Source of the DNA: an uncultured Mucilaginibacter sp.
Lineage (GTDB): Bacteria; Bacteroidota; Bacteroidia; Sphingobacteriales; Sphingobacteriaceae
DNA: 64,000 bases
Reading direction: 5' to 3'
Assembly: GCF_946479965.1 (NCBI RefSeq)
Contig: NZ_CAMLHX010000015.1
Coordinates: forward strand, 1 to 64,000
Shown: positions 25,975 to 35,386 of the stretch, piece by piece
How positions within the stretch are numbered: the first letter of the stretch is position 1
How the letters are laid out: the number at the start of each line of letters is the position of its first letter
The notes under the pieces: generated by a model
Seen by the model: only the letters and a program-made list of their open reading frames with translations
Told to the model about the DNA's origin: nothing
The model's database searches: none
Position numbers and translations under genes: made by a program

Positions 25975-28185
25975 TTATTTCCCGTCCTCAATCACCCTAA
26001 CCGCTTCCTCCAACAACTCGTCTTTACCCACTTTAACACCGGCAATAGTTGGCTTAACCTGCTTATCAATCTTAACACCAACCCGCTGGCTTTCGGTACC
26101 ATCAGGATACAACACGCCGATACCTGATATGGCCGTTTGTATGCCGCCGGGCAACATAATGGTAGAAACATTGCCATCGGCACCGGCAGTGGTGCTGCCA
26201 ATAACCGTTACGTTGGGCGAACTTTGAAATGCCATGGTGGTATATTCGGCCTGACTTTGGGCTCTTTCGTTTACTATAACTACTACTTTGCCTTTGTAAG
26301 CTCCGTCGCCTTTAACGGTGAGCATCGGTCCGGGATGAAAGTAGCCTGGTGCTTCTACACTCCCCTGGGTAAACTTTACAAAAGGCGCGTCGCCCTGTTT
26401 TATAAATTCGCCAAAGGTAAAGGGCATAAAGTCCGATGGGTAGCAGCGCATATCTACTATAATGCCTTTGGTTTCGGCAAACAATTTTTTTATCGCGGGC
26501 AGGTCCTTATTGCTGTATCGGGCAGGATAGATATAGCCAATATCTTTATTGAGCAAGCGGTATCCCCGAGCGGATGGGTCTGGTTCGCCAATAGCCCTAA
26601 ACTCGGCGATGTTATATCTAACGGCATTAACGTTGGCTTGTACTACTTTGCCATCTCTTAATATAGAAAGACTGATCTTATCGGTTTCGCTGCGCAAAAG
26701 GTAATTCATCGGCATATCGCGCAGTGACGTTGGATAGTTGGATGCCGATGTTAGCGGCAAATACTTTTTTATCAGTTGTTCTACAAGCACGCCATTAATT
26801 GCCTTAATAACATCGCCTTTTTTTACTAAGCTTTTTACGGTGAGTGAATCTTTAAGGTATGCTGTAACTACCAGCTGATCTTCTATAAATTTAGCCTGAA
26901 ATGGGGCAGCATAAGGCCCGCTTAATGCCGGGACGAAGCCATGCGTATCATGTATACGACTTACCAGTTGCACTACAGCTTCCATGTAGTTTTTCGGACT
27001 TGAATCATGCAAAAAACGCGGAATAAATTCGGGCAGAACCTCCTTCCAGTCACCAATCAGGTGGCGGTTTGGATAAAAATATTGTATCATGTTCCAGTAT
27101 CTGAACAGGCTTAGCAGCCGGCAGCCCGCATCCATAAGTTTCACATTGTTGTAACTTTGTTCGTGGTCAAAAATGGGATTGCCCGCGCCCGGTGTCATGC
27201 CCACGTAATAGTTAGACCTGTGTCTGTTATTCAGCACATTGGTAAGCTTGGTGGTAAAAGCTTTTGTTAAAACGCTGCCATCAAAAATATTCCCATAGTC
27301 GGGGTTGAGTTTAGCGTCTTTGTAATTATACGGTTTGCAATTGTTGCAAGCGGGCGCTGCGCCAAGCTTATCAACCCAGCGTTCTAATGCGTTGCTTAAC
27401 GCGATATTGTCTTTGGCTAGCAACACAGCGGGCAATACCCTAAACAGTTCGGCATCCATATTAACGTTGCCTTTTGCCACCTCAAAATGATGATATTTAA
27501 CAAAGCCCCACACCTGGCCCAGCATTGTTAGGTTTTTTATTGTTTGAACACTAAGTGGTATACTTGTAATGCCCGAACCATTTATAAACGCGGTATCTGT
27601 TTCGGCTTTTGCTAATGCAATTGTTTTAATTTTTGCTTCCTCAATAGGCTTGCCGTCAATAAACATGCGTACGTTATCAAACCATATTTTACCTTTTCCC
27701 TGCAATATGGCACCGGCGCGTATGTTAACGGCTTTGTCGTCGTCATAAGGTAGTTTCACACTGTATTCGGTCCAAGGGGTAGTACCGCGGATGTTCCGGT
27801 TCTGCATATTGTCAAACGCCGTGGTTCCGTCTACACCCATCCATAAACCGGCTACACCTTCTACATTTTCTGTTTTTAAAAAGCCGCGTAATTCTATTTC
27901 GCCGCCCTTAAATTTTTTGGCGATGTTAAAATTTAAGCTCGCGTAAACAGCATCGGCAGCCTTACTGCTTATCTGCATGGCATATTTGCCGTGTTGTTTT
28001 TCTACGCTATCCAGTTCAAAGTTATAGCTGGCTGTCATTGCGGGCGACATGTAGTTCCATCCCGAAGGTAGACGGGTAGATTTATTGATCTTTTCGAGGT
28101 CGCCATTAATATCAACCTGTGCGTATATTTTATTAATGCAGCATGTAAAAAGCAGGGCTGTAAAAAGGATTTGGATAGGTCTCAT
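25975..28185 (-). CDS. S41 family (C-terminal processing) serine peptidase
   Basis: A 736-residue exported protein (signal MRPIQILFTALLFTCCINKIYA). The N-terminal half (about 25-290) contains a carbohydrate-binding-like beta sandwich (YNFELDSVEKQHGKYAMQISSKA, ENVEGVAGLWMGVDG). A PDZ-like region is near 440-500 (LVKKGDVIKAINGVLVEQLIKKY). The S41 core (about 555-736) includes RGYRLLNKDIGYIYPARYS, IIVDMRCYPSDFMPF, and the nucleophile in ERAQSQAEYTT (Ser644, the family's SxAE-like position), with STTAGADGN after it. It would degrade proteins in the periplasm or outside. It reads toward the MITE-like element, ending 9 bp from it. Confidence 0.9.
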   Translation of the reverse strand: MRPIQILFTALLFTCCINKIYAQVDINGDLEKINKSTRLPSGWNYMSPAMTASYNFELDSVEKQHGKYAMQISSKAADAVYASLNFNIAKKFKGGEIELRGFLKTENVEGVAGLWMGVDGTTAFDNMQNRNIRGTTPWTEYSVKLPYDDDKAVNIRAGAILQGKGKIWFDNVRMFIDGKPIEEAKIKTIALAKAETDTAFINGSGITSIPLSVQTIKNLTMLGQVWGFVKYHHFEVAKGNVNMDAELFRVLPAVLLAKDNIALSNALERWVDKLGAAPACNNCKPYNYKDAKLNPDYGNIFDGSVLTKAFTTKLTNVLNNRHRSNYYVGMTPGAGNPIFDHEQSYNNVKLMDAGCRLLSLFRYWNMIQYFYPNRHLIGDWKEVLPEFIPRFLHDSSPKNYMEAVVQLVSRIHDTHGFVPALSGPYAAPFQAKFIEDQLVVTAYLKDSLTVKSLVKKGDVIKAINGVLVEQLIKKYLPLTSASNYPTSLRDMPMNYLLRSETDKISLSILRDGKVVQANVNAVRYNIAEFRAIGEPDPSARGYRLLNKDIGYIYPARYSNKDLPAIKKLFAETKGIIVDMRCYPSDFMPFTFGEFIKQGDAPFVKFTQGSVEAPGYFHPGPMLTVKGDGAYKGKVVVIVNERAQSQAEYTTMAFQSSPNVTVIGSTTAGADGNVSTIMLPGGIQTAISGIGVLYPDGTESQRVGVKIDKQVKPTIAGVKVGKDELLEEAVRVIEDGK

Positions 28186-28435
28186 GGATTTTTGGTTGGA
28201 TTAACGAAGATAACAGATTATTAGCAGCGTATAACAGATTAACAATTTTTGACATAGCCATTGGTGAATTGCCAATTTGACAAATGAAATGGCTTGTAAA
28301 ATCGTATTTCTACGCGTTTGACAAAAAAACATACCCTTTGTTTCAAAATCGCAATTTTTTGCAACACATTTTTTAAATTATACGCTTGTTCTATTGGGTA
28401 AATGTTTAGTACCTTAATCGCTGTTACTATACTAC

Positions 28436-29866
28436 ATGAGAATATACCATTTAAGTGCCGAATGTTATCCGGTTGCCAAGGTTGGCGGTCTGGGCGATGT
28501 GGTGGGCGCGCTGCCCAAATACCAGGTGCAGGCGGGTTTAGACGCCGCCGTTGTACTGCCTTATTACGACCGTAAATTTGTGCGCGAGCATACCTTTGAT
28601 GTGGTTTTTCAGAGCGCTACGCTGTTGGGCAGTCGTAGGCTTTATTTTGAGATACTGAAGGAGCGGGATAATGTTTTGGGCTTTGAGCTATACCTGGTAA
28701 AGATCCCCGGGTTGATAGACCGCGAGAATGTATATTGCTACCCCGACGAAACGGAACAGTTCATCGCCTACCAGATAGCTTTTTTAGATTGGTTAAACTA
28801 TTCGCAGCAAAGTCCGGATATTATTCATTGTCATGATCACCATTCGGGCCTGGTGCCTTTCCTGTTAAAATACTCTAAACTATATACCCGGTTGGCTAAA
28901 ACGCCAACGGTGTTTACCATCCATAACGGGCAATATCATGGCGCTTTCGGCTGGGATAAGTTATCCTACCTGCCCGAGATAGACCTGAGCAAAACCGGTC
29001 TGCTGGATTGGAGTGGCGGTATTAACCCGCTGGCTTCGGCAGTGCGCTGCTGCTCAAAATATACCACCGTTTCGCCAAGTTATCTGGAAGAACTGCTGGT
29101 TAGCTCTAACGGATTAGAATACCTGTTCTTTATGGAGCGGGCCAGGGGCGTGGGCATAGTAAACGGTATTGATACCCAGGTTTGGGATCCGCAAACCGAC
29201 CCGATGATAGCTTCGGGCTATAATGCGGTTAAAGTAGCGGCGGGCAAACTGGCTAATAAAACGGCACTCTGCGCCCGGTTTAATCTATCGGTAGAAAAAC
29301 CGCTGATTTCATTTATCGGCAGGTTGGTGTACGAGAAAGGCGCTGATGTAATGGCCCAGGCCATTGCTGATAGCTTGGAAACACTTAGCGGAAAGGTAAA
29401 CTTTGTACTATTAGGTACAGGCGAGCCCGAAGTGGAAGTGCAGTTGCAGGAGCTAAAAGAGAAATTCCCGAATGACTGCAACGTGTTCATTGGCTATAAT
29501 GAAGAGCTGGCGCATTTGGTTTACGCAGGGTCAGACTTTTTGCTGATGCCATCGCGCGTGGAGCCTTGCGGACTGAATCAGCTTTATGCCATACGTTACG
29601 GTACCGTACCCATGGTACGCAGCACCGGCGGATTGAAAGATACCGTTATTGATTTCGGCGATGAAGGCGGTTACGGCATCCGGTATGACGAAACCAGCGT
29701 GCCCGATATTGAATATGCCATTAGCCGTGCGCTGGCGCTATATAAAAACAACAAACATTTACAGCAACTGCGTAAACGCATGATGGGTCTTGATTTTTCG
29801 TGGGACGTATCTGCCAAACAATATATTGATCTTTATAAATCCCTAATTCCAACAACAACTCCATAA
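28436..29866 (+). CDS. glgA: Glycogen synthase (ADP-glucose type)
   Basis: A 476-residue GT5 glycosyltransferase. KVGGLGDVVGALP at 15-27 is the ADP-glucose-binding motif of GlgA; HCHDHHSGLVPFLLKY, FTIHNGQYHG and STGGLKDTVIDFG are further family blocks, and VEPCGLNQLYAIRYGT is the conserved nucleotide-sugar loop with the second catalytic Glu. Function: adds glucose from ADP-glucose to the non-reducing end of alpha-1,4-glucan. glgC follows with 6 bp between stop and start, so they are one operon. No branching enzyme or phosphorylase gene is in the window. The 250-bp upstream gap holds no gene. Confidence 0.97.
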   Translation: MRIYHLSAECYPVAKVGGLGDVVGALPKYQVQAGLDAAVVLPYYDRKFVREHTFDVVFQSATLLGSRRLYFEILKERDNVLGFELYLVKIPGLIDRENVYCYPDETEQFIAYQIAFLDWLNYSQQSPDIIHCHDHHSGLVPFLLKYSKLYTRLAKTPTVFTIHNGQYHGAFGWDKLSYLPEIDLSKTGLLDWSGGINPLASAVRCCSKYTTVSPSYLEELLVSSNGLEYLFFMERARGVGIVNGIDTQVWDPQTDPMIASGYNAVKVAAGKLANKTALCARFNLSVEKPLISFIGRLVYEKGADVMAQAIADSLETLSGKVNFVLLGTGEPEVEVQLQELKEKFPNDCNVFIGYNEELAHLVYAGSDFLLMPSRVEPCGLNQLYAIRYGTVPMVRSTGGLKDTVIDFGDEGGYGIRYDETSVPDIEYAISRALALYKNNKHLQQLRKRMMGLDFSWDVSAKQYIDLYKSLIPTTTP

Positions 29867-29872
29867 ACTGTT

Positions 29873-31135
29873 ATGACATCAAATGTAATTTGCATAGTGT
29901 TAGGCGGCGGGCAGGGCAGCCGGCTTTCTCCTCTAACGGCATCGCGCTCAAAACCCGCAGTGCCAATTGCCGGTAAATACCGGTTGGTTGATATTCCTAT
30001 CTCTAACTGCCTGCACTCGGGCATAACGCGTATATACGTGTTAACGCAGTTTAACTCGGCATCGCTTAACAAGCACATAAAAAACACTTACCATTTTAGC
30101 AGTTTCAGCGAGGCTTTTGTTGATATTCTGGCTGCCGAGCAAACGCCCATGAGCGGTGGCTGGTACCAGGGAACGGCCGATGCGGTAAGGCAAAGCTTGC
30201 ACCATTTGGCCGTGCACGAGTTTGACCATGTGTTAATACTATCAGGCGACCAGTTGTACCAGATGGATTTTGAGGAGATGATAGCCAACCACATTAGCAA
30301 AGGTGCGGAGATATCAATAGCAACCATACCGGTGCATGCTAATGATGTGCCGGGCTTTGGGATCCTTAAAACGGATGAGAATAGTTTTATTACGGATTTT
30401 GTTGAGAAACCAAAAAGTGGGTTTGATAAGCTGGTATCAGAGGTGAGCGATGAGATGAAGGAGCAAGGACGGCATTACCTGGCTTCAATGGGGATATACC
30501 TGTTTAACCGCAAGCTTTTGTATGATACTTTGCAAAGTAATGAGCATCCTGATTTTGGTAAGGAGATCATCCCTGCGGCTATCCATAAAAGCAAAGTACT
30601 AAGCTATCAGTACGAAGGTTACTGGACGGATATTGGTACTATACCTTCTTTCTTTGATGCCAATTTGGGTCTTACTGATGACATCCCGCAATTTAACTTG
30701 TTTGATAAGAACTACATATTTACCCGTGCGCGGATGCTTCCGCCTTCAAAAATATCGGGCACGCACATGGAGAAAGTTATTATTGCTGATGGTTGTATAG
30801 TTAATGCCAGCCACATTAAACGCTCGGTGATCGGTATACGTACCCGCATAGGTTTTGATACCGATATCGAGAATTGCTATGTTATGGGTAGCGATAACTA
30901 CCAAACGCTGGATCAGATTGATGAATCTATAGCCGATGGCACCCCTATTATGGGCATTGGCGACAGGTGTAAAATCAAGAACGCCATTATTGACAAGAAC
31001 ACCTACATTGGTAACGATGTATGCATTAATTGCGGCGAACCGCTTGCCGATGGCGATTATGGTACGCACACCGTTCAGGATGGTATTGTAGTGGTTAAAA
31101 AGCGGGCTGTTATACCACATGGCACTGTTATTTAG
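29873..31135 (+). CDS. glgC: Glucose-1-phosphate adenylyltransferase
   Basis: A 420-residue ADP-glucose pyrophosphorylase. The N-terminal catalytic domain begins VICIVLGGGQGSRLSPLTASRSKPAVPIAGKYRLVDIPISNCLHSGI with the GGGxGxRL..K-P signature. GILKTDENSFITDFVEKPK and YEGYWTDIGTIPSFFDANL are the sugar-phosphate region. The C-terminal left-handed beta helix is seen in IADGCIVNASHIKRSVIGIRTRIGFDTDIENCYVMGSDNY, with further hexapeptide-like repeats to the end. It makes ADP-glucose for GlgA. The start is 6 bp after the glgA stop, and a terminator follows 25 bp after its stop. Confidence 0.97.
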   Translation: MTSNVICIVLGGGQGSRLSPLTASRSKPAVPIAGKYRLVDIPISNCLHSGITRIYVLTQFNSASLNKHIKNTYHFSSFSEAFVDILAAEQTPMSGGWYQGTADAVRQSLHHLAVHEFDHVLILSGDQLYQMDFEEMIANHISKGAEISIATIPVHANDVPGFGILKTDENSFITDFVEKPKSGFDKLVSEVSDEMKEQGRHYLASMGIYLFNRKLLYDTLQSNEHPDFGKEIIPAAIHKSKVLSYQYEGYWTDIGTIPSFFDANLGLTDDIPQFNLFDKNYIFTRARMLPPSKISGTHMEKVIIADGCIVNASHIKRSVIGIRTRIGFDTDIENCYVMGSDNYQTLDQIDESIADGTPIMGIGDRCKIKNAIIDKNTYIGNDVCINCGEPLADGDYGTHTVQDGIVVVKKRAVIPHGTVI

Positions 31136-31159
31136 CCCAATAAAAAGCGATTAAATAAT

Positions 31160-31188
31160 AAAGGCGGCTCGAATTTCGGGCCGCCTTT
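31160..31188 (+). terminator. Terminator after glgAC
   Basis: AAAGGCGGC (31160-31168) / GCCGCCTTT (31180-31188) with an inner CGAA/TTCG pairing. Only a short T tract follows, but the stem is symmetrical enough to serve both directions. Confidence 0.8.
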
Positions 31189-31227
31189 GTTATAAAGTTT
31201 TGGTAAAATATTTTTTGCAGGATAAAA

Positions 31228-31449
31228 TTAGCGTCTGTTTTTTGCGCGAACACGTAGCTTAACCATCTTTTTCTCGGTCAGAATTTGCATGCCGCCAATA
31301 GTTAGCAATGCCGCGAAAATAGGGTATAACAACATAAAAACGCGGTTTATTGCGGATGAATTAATCAATATCGCCGTAAAAATATGAAGTATCGCGGTAA
31401 CTATTAATCCTATAGTTCCGATCACAAAAAAAGGATTCAGTGTTTTCAT
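31228..31449 (-). CDS. Small two-helix membrane protein, 73 aa
   Basis: A 73-residue protein with two hydrophobic segments (FFVIGTIGLIVTAILHIFTAI, about 7-27, and VFMLLYPIFAALLTIGGMQIL, about 37-57) and a basic tail (EKKMVKLRVRAKNRR). ATG at 31449 is preceded by an A/T-rich leader. The length, segments and the basic tail suggest a real small inner-membrane protein, probably with the C-terminus in the cytoplasm. No family recognised. It is divergent from the secreted NMPIV-repeat gene. Confidence 0.75.
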   Translation of the reverse strand: MKTLNPFFVIGTIGLIVTAILHIFTAILINSSAINRVFMLLYPIFAALLTIGGMQILTEKKMVKLRVRAKNRR

Positions 31450-31589
31450 AGCCTAAGGGGTTTTTGCTATTGGCAATTTAACTAAAAATTATTAAAAAAA
31501 CAACGCGCAACCCAATTTGTTAAAAATGTTAAATAATTTGCTTTGTTTAGGCACAAGTATTTAAATTAGATTAACCAATTTCATGCTTT

Positions 31590-32027
31590 ATGAAGACGAT
31601 CATCATCACATTAGTAATACTCGGTTTTGCCTTTAGTGTAAACGCGCAGCAGCGGCCTTTATTACCCAACCAGCAGCCTTTAAAACAGTTTAGAATATTG
31701 CCTGATAGTATAGCCGGTAATAAATTTTCGTTTAAACCATTGGATAGCCTGCACGCAAAACCTGTAGTTAAGATTAATGTATTAGGCAATGCCAATATTG
31801 ACAATATGCCCATAGTGCGTACGCAGGGAAATTCTAACATGCCTATAGTACAAACCGATAGAACCGCTTATAATATGCCTGTGGTAGGTGCGTTAGGCAA
31901 TAAAACACAGGCGTTACAAAGTGGCGCGACACCTCAACTGCCATTTTTAGGAGGGAAACCACCTGTTTATTACGAATTTAAGAAATATCCAAACGACACG
32001 CCACCGGCAGATAATAAAAACAAATAG
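31590..32027 (+). CDS. Small secreted protein with NMP(I/V)V repeats
   Basis: A 145-residue protein with signal peptide MKTIIITLVILGFAFSVNAQ. The mature protein is Pro/Asn-rich and contains three tandem NMP(I/V)V units at about 74-98 (DNMPIVRTQGN, SNMPIVQTDRT, YNMPVVGALGN). The C-terminus is KYPNDTPPADNKNK. No catalytic motif is seen. It is probably a periplasmic or surface protein. Its stop is 8 bp from the convergent sterol-desaturase stop. Function unknown. Confidence 0.8.
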   Translation: MKTIIITLVILGFAFSVNAQQRPLLPNQQPLKQFRILPDSIAGNKFSFKPLDSLHAKPVVKINVLGNANIDNMPIVRTQGNSNMPIVQTDRTAYNMPVVGALGNKTQALQSGATPQLPFLGGKPPVYYEFKKYPNDTPPADNKNK

Positions 32028-32035
32028 CGGCGCGA

Positions 32036-32905
32036 TTATACCTGTTCGTTCATCAGTTTAACTTCTGAGCTCACCAGTACCGGTGATTTTTCGACATCAA
32101 TGCCAGTGGTGTCAGGGTTGCTTTTTACGGCTGCGCGCTGGTCAACCACCTGTTCAAATACTTCCTCGTATTTAGGGTGATTGGTTTTCATCCAGCGGTC
32201 CCACAAATTAAAATATAGTCCGAAGTTATATTTAACATACCTGTGGTGCATGTTATGATGCGTGGCGCTGTTATGCCAGTTGGCGGCTTTGTTGCGGGCA
32301 AAGCTCTTCGGGAAAAACTCATAACCCATGTGCCCCATTATATTCATGATCAAAGCATAACCCGAAAAAATGGTAAGCGCTAAGTAGTGGTAAGGCACAA
32401 TGAAAACAATAACAGGCACTATCCCCACCTCAACCAAAGCTTCAACAGGATGAAATGCATAAGCAGAAAATGGCGTAGGATTTAACGACATGTGATGCAC
32501 CACATGCACGCGTTTAAACAGCGGTTTCCAGTGTAGTAAACGGTGCGTCCAGTAAAAGTAAGCGTCGTGTATCAATATCATCAGGAATACGCTGAACACA
32601 AAGTAGCCCCAGCCGTACTTGTCAATAGGGCGGTACACGAGGGTGATATCCTCCGCGCTGGCCCACATTACCAATACAATAACTACGCTGAAAATGATGG
32701 AGGTGGAAATGGAATATTTTATCTCGCGTATAACATCCTTTTTTGACGGAAAACGCTGTTGGATCTTAAGGTAGAGTAATTTGGCTTTCTTCCAAACATA
32801 AAATACCATAAACAGTCCGCCGGCTATCAGCATAAAATGCAGGGTAAGTAAAATTGGCGGCGCCAGGGCCACCCACCATTTGTATATCGCGTTGAATATC
32901 TCCAT
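32036..32905 (-). CDS. Sterol desaturase / fatty acid hydroxylase superfamily membrane protein
   Basis: The ATG at 32905 gives 289 residues (MEIFNAIYKWWV). A TTG at 32926 would add seven residues and is less likely. There are four hydrophobic segments and the conserved histidine set of the family: HDAYFYWTHRLLH, RVHVVHHMSLNPTPFSAYAFHPVE, and HNSATHHNMHHRYVKYNFGLYFNLWDRWM. These bind two irons for hydroxylation or desaturation of lipids; the substrate in Bacteroidota is unknown, and not necessarily a sterol. It is followed by no operon partner; the CdaA gene lies upstream on the same strand about 70 bp away. Confidence 0.92.
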   Translation of the reverse strand: MEIFNAIYKWWVALAPPILLTLHFMLIAGGLFMVFYVWKKAKLLYLKIQQRFPSKKDVIREIKYSISTSIIFSVVIVLVMWASAEDITLVYRPIDKYGWGYFVFSVFLMILIHDAYFYWTHRLLHWKPLFKRVHVVHHMSLNPTPFSAYAFHPVEALVEVGIVPVIVFIVPYHYLALTIFSGYALIMNIMGHMGYEFFPKSFARNKAANWHNSATHHNMHHRYVKYNFGLYFNLWDRWMKTNHPKYEEVFEQVVDQRAAVKSNPDTTGIDVEKSPVLVSSEVKLMNEQV

Positions 32906-32979
32906 GTAAACGCTGCAAAGGTACAAAACTATACCCGTATTTTTAATTAACGATTAATTATTGTAATTATGACGACAGG

Positions 32980-33771
32980 TTAGAAATCTTTATTCAGCAG
33001 TTTTTCCAATTCAACAAAGCTGATGCTCATTTTTACCCGGCCCTGTTTGGCGTAGGATATCTCGCCGGTTTCTTCCGACACGATGATGGCCGTGGCTTCA
33101 TTAGCCTCGGTAACACCTATACCCGCCCGGTGACGCAGACCAAACTGCGCGGGCAGATCCTGTTTATCAGTAAGCGGTAAAATGCAACTGGCCGATTTTA
33201 TCTTGTTATCAGCAATCACCACCGCCCCATCATGCAGCGGACTGTTTTTTTGGAAGATGCTTTCCAACAACCGTTTGGATATTTTAGCTTCCATCAGTTC
33301 GCAGCTGTTTTGGTAAAACTGTTCATCATAATACTTGGCAAAGACTATCAGCGCGCCTGTGCGGGTTTGTTTAAAGCTTTTGCACGCATCAATAATGGGC
33401 TTTATGCGGGCGTAGTTGTTCTTTTCAGCTTCGGCTTTACCAAAAAAGTACTGCCACCACGCCTTATTGCGCTGCAGCGAGGCATTTTTACCCGCCAACA
33501 GCAAAAAACGCCGTATCTCTTGCTGAAAAACAACCACAATTATTACTATGCCACCGCTGGTAAAGTATCCCAATATGCGCGACAGCAATTGCATGTGCAG
33601 CTTCTCTACCACAAAACCCAGGGCATATAAAATAAGCAGGCCTACTAATATATTGGCTGCTATGGTACCTCTAATTAAGTTGTAAATGTGATAGATAATA
33701 AATGCTACCAGCAATACATCAACCACATCAATAAATGAGGGCATGAACGAGGAAAGATCGCGTAATTGCAT
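32980..33771 (-). CDS. cdaA: Diadenylate cyclase CdaA (DisA_N domain)
   Basis: A 263-residue protein with three N-terminal membrane helices (about 16-90) and a diadenylate cyclase domain. The D181GA motif in LHDGAVVIADNKI and RHRAG (213-217) are the two catalytic motifs; the second is usually RHRAA, so it has a conservative Ala-to-Gly change. CdaA makes cyclic di-AMP from two ATP at the membrane. Length and layout match CdaA (about 270 aa). The gene is upstream of the sterol-desaturase gene and downstream of the globin gene, all on the minus strand. No CdaR-type partner is present. Confidence 0.96.
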   Translation of the reverse strand: MQLRDLSSFMPSFIDVVDVLLVAFIIYHIYNLIRGTIAANILVGLLILYALGFVVEKLHMQLLSRILGYFTSGGIVIIVVVFQQEIRRFLLLAGKNASLQRNKAWWQYFFGKAEAEKNNYARIKPIIDACKSFKQTRTGALIVFAKYYDEQFYQNSCELMEAKISKRLLESIFQKNSPLHDGAVVIADNKIKSASCILPLTDKQDLPAQFGLRHRAGIGVTEANEATAIIVSEETGEISYAKQGRVKMSISFVELEKLLNKDF

Positions 33772-33819
33772 TTTACTAAGTTAACACTTTAAACTTAAAA
33801 CGTTTTGAGCGGGCGGCAT

Positions 33820-34302
33820 TTAGCCCAGGTAAGGCCCGCCGGGAACGCCCCAGCCCCATTTGGGCATCGGGATATCGGGTGGGCTATCAATTTCGTCGGT
33901 GTTTGAATTGATCACCGCAATGCGTGTTCCCCATTCCAAATAGGCCACAAATGCAGAGCGGAATTCGGGATCGTCAGGCAGCTCCAACTCATCGGCGGTT
34001 TGCAGTAAAAGTTCGACCCAGCGCTTGCGGTGCTGCTCGGTTAAATGTTTGGACAGGTGCTTTTGGATCATTTTAAAATGACTGCCGCCTTCATCACTGT
34101 AAAGCTTTGGTCCGCCCAATACTTCAGCCACAAATTGGGCAACATGCAGACGGTGTTCGGGCGACATGTGTTTGAATACCGGCTCCAGTATCTCGTCGGC
34201 TAAAACTTTATCGTAAAATTGAGCAAAAAGCTTTTCGAACGCCGGCATACCTCCGGCCCATTCAAATAAAGAGGGAATTTGTTGTGCGTTAGTGTTTTCC
34301 AT
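33820..34302 (-). CDS. Truncated haemoglobin (group II-like globin)
   Basis: A 160-residue globin. The N-terminal region SLFEWAGGMPAFEKLFAQFYDKVLADEILEPVF is the A-B helix region of group II truncated globins. GGPKLYSDEGGSHFKMIQKHLSKHLTEQHRKRW contains a His75-x6-His82 spacing that marks His82 as the likely proximal (F8) haem ligand and Trp95 as the G8 tryptophan. Group II globins bind O2/NO and serve in redox or detoxification roles. It lies between terC and cdaA genes on the same strand; gaps are about 37 and 48 bp. No redox partner is adjacent. Confidence 0.9.
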   Translation of the reverse strand: MENTNAQQIPSLFEWAGGMPAFEKLFAQFYDKVLADEILEPVFKHMSPEHRLHVAQFVAEVLGGPKLYSDEGGSHFKMIQKHLSKHLTEQHRKRWVELLLQTADELELPDDPEFRSAFVAYLEWGTRIAVINSNTDEIDSPPDIPMPKWGWGVPGGPYLG

Positions 34303-34339
34303 AAGGCTAAATGTTACGGTAAATTTAGCAGAATAAAGT

Positions 34340-35386
34340 TTATACCAGTTTCTTTTTAGGGAAAAGCAGCGATGCCACCACGCTAATGCCCAAGATAGAA
34401 AGTATAATAAGCAGCGAATTTGCTGTTGTTAAACCAATCTGCTCGGCATAGTGCGAAGCAAGCATTTTCAAGCCAATAAAGGCCAACAGCGCAGCCAAAC
34501 CAACTTTAAGGTAATGGAACTTCTCGATGATATTCACCAATAAAAAGAACATAGAGCGCAAACCAAGTATGGCGAATATATTAGAGAAGAATACGATATA
34601 AGGGTCTTTGGTGATGGAGAAAATAGCAGGGATAGAATCTACAGCGAAAATAAGGTCGGTGGTTTCAATGATTAGCAGTACCAGGAACAGCGGCGTTATC
34701 ATTTTTTTGCCCTCTATTTTCACCACAAACTTATTGCTCACAAAATGTGGGTGAACGGCGAAAAATCGCGCAGCAAACTTAACTACAGGATGGTTTTCCG
34801 GATCGATTTTTTCTTCTTTATTCCGGTTAACAAACATACTAATGCCCGTATAAACCAGGAAGGCGCCGAACACATACAAGATCCAGTGGAAACGTTCAAT
34901 AAGCGCCGCGCCCAGAAATATGAACATAAAACGCATCACAATAGCGCCAATAATGCCCCACAGCAAAACAGTATGATAATTTTTAGGTGCAACGCCAAAA
35001 GCGGTGAAAATAAGCACCATTACAAATATGTTATCTACTGATAGCGCGTACTCTACTACATAACCGGTTAAAAACTCCAGGCCAAGTGTTTTACGGTAGG
35101 CCTGCAGGCTGGTAATTAAGTTATGATTATCAATTGCAAGGCGGTGAAAATGCTTTTGATTGACCTCCCGCAGTTTTGCCAGCGTATTAACATCATGCAA
35201 ATGATGGCCGAAGTTTAATATCAGCAGGTAAAAAGCCAGGGCCAGCGTTACCCACACGGCGCTCATAATGCCGGCTTGTTTAAGGCTTACCGGTTTGCTG
35301 GCTTTGCCAAACAGGCCAAGGTCAATAGCCATCATCAGGCCGATGAACATTATAAAACCGGCAATAAAAAGAAATTCTGTAGACAT
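34340..35386 (-). CDS. TerC family integral membrane protein (Alx-like)
   Basis: A 348-residue membrane protein with about nine helices. TerC features include EYALSVDNIFVMVLIFTAFG, the acidic DLIFAVDSIPAIFSITKDPYIVFFSNIFAILGLRSMFFLL and the final AALLAFIGLKMLASHYAEQIGL. TerC/Alx proteins move or bind divalent metal ions such as manganese, and some protect against tellurite or alkaline stress. The start codon overlaps the polyprenyl synthase stop by one base (TAATG), so the two genes are likely translationally coupled. Confidence 0.94.
   Translation of the reverse strand: MSTEFLFIAGFIMFIGLMMAIDLGLFGKASKPVSLKQAGIMSAVWVTLALAFYLLILNFGHHLHDVNTLAKLREVNQKHFHRLAIDNHNLITSLQAYRKTLGLEFLTGYVVEYALSVDNIFVMVLIFTAFGVAPKNYHTVLLWGIIGAIVMRFMFIFLGAALIERFHWILYVFGAFLVYTGISMFVNRNKEEKIDPENHPVVKFAARFFAVHPHFVSNKFVVKIEGKKMITPLFLVLLIIETTDLIFAVDSIPAIFSITKDPYIVFFSNIFAILGLRSMFFLLVNIIEKFHYLKVGLAALLAFIGLKMLASHYAEQIGLTTANSLLIILSILGISVVASLLFPKKKLV

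Noticed and set aside
25304..26000. Three + strand frames (25304-25567, 25447-25689, 25701-26000)
   Set aside because: They fall on repeat copy B and the inverted-repeat element, with no RBS or recognisable protein; the third overlaps the end of the S41 gene.
28361..28368. Single GCAACACA word upstream of glgA as another repeat copy
   Set aside because: No core, no second unit and no hairpin; one word can occur by chance.
28186..28435. Promoter for glgA
   Set aside because: ACATACCCTTTG at about 28330 resembles a -7 box but has the wrong internal spacing, so no site is called.
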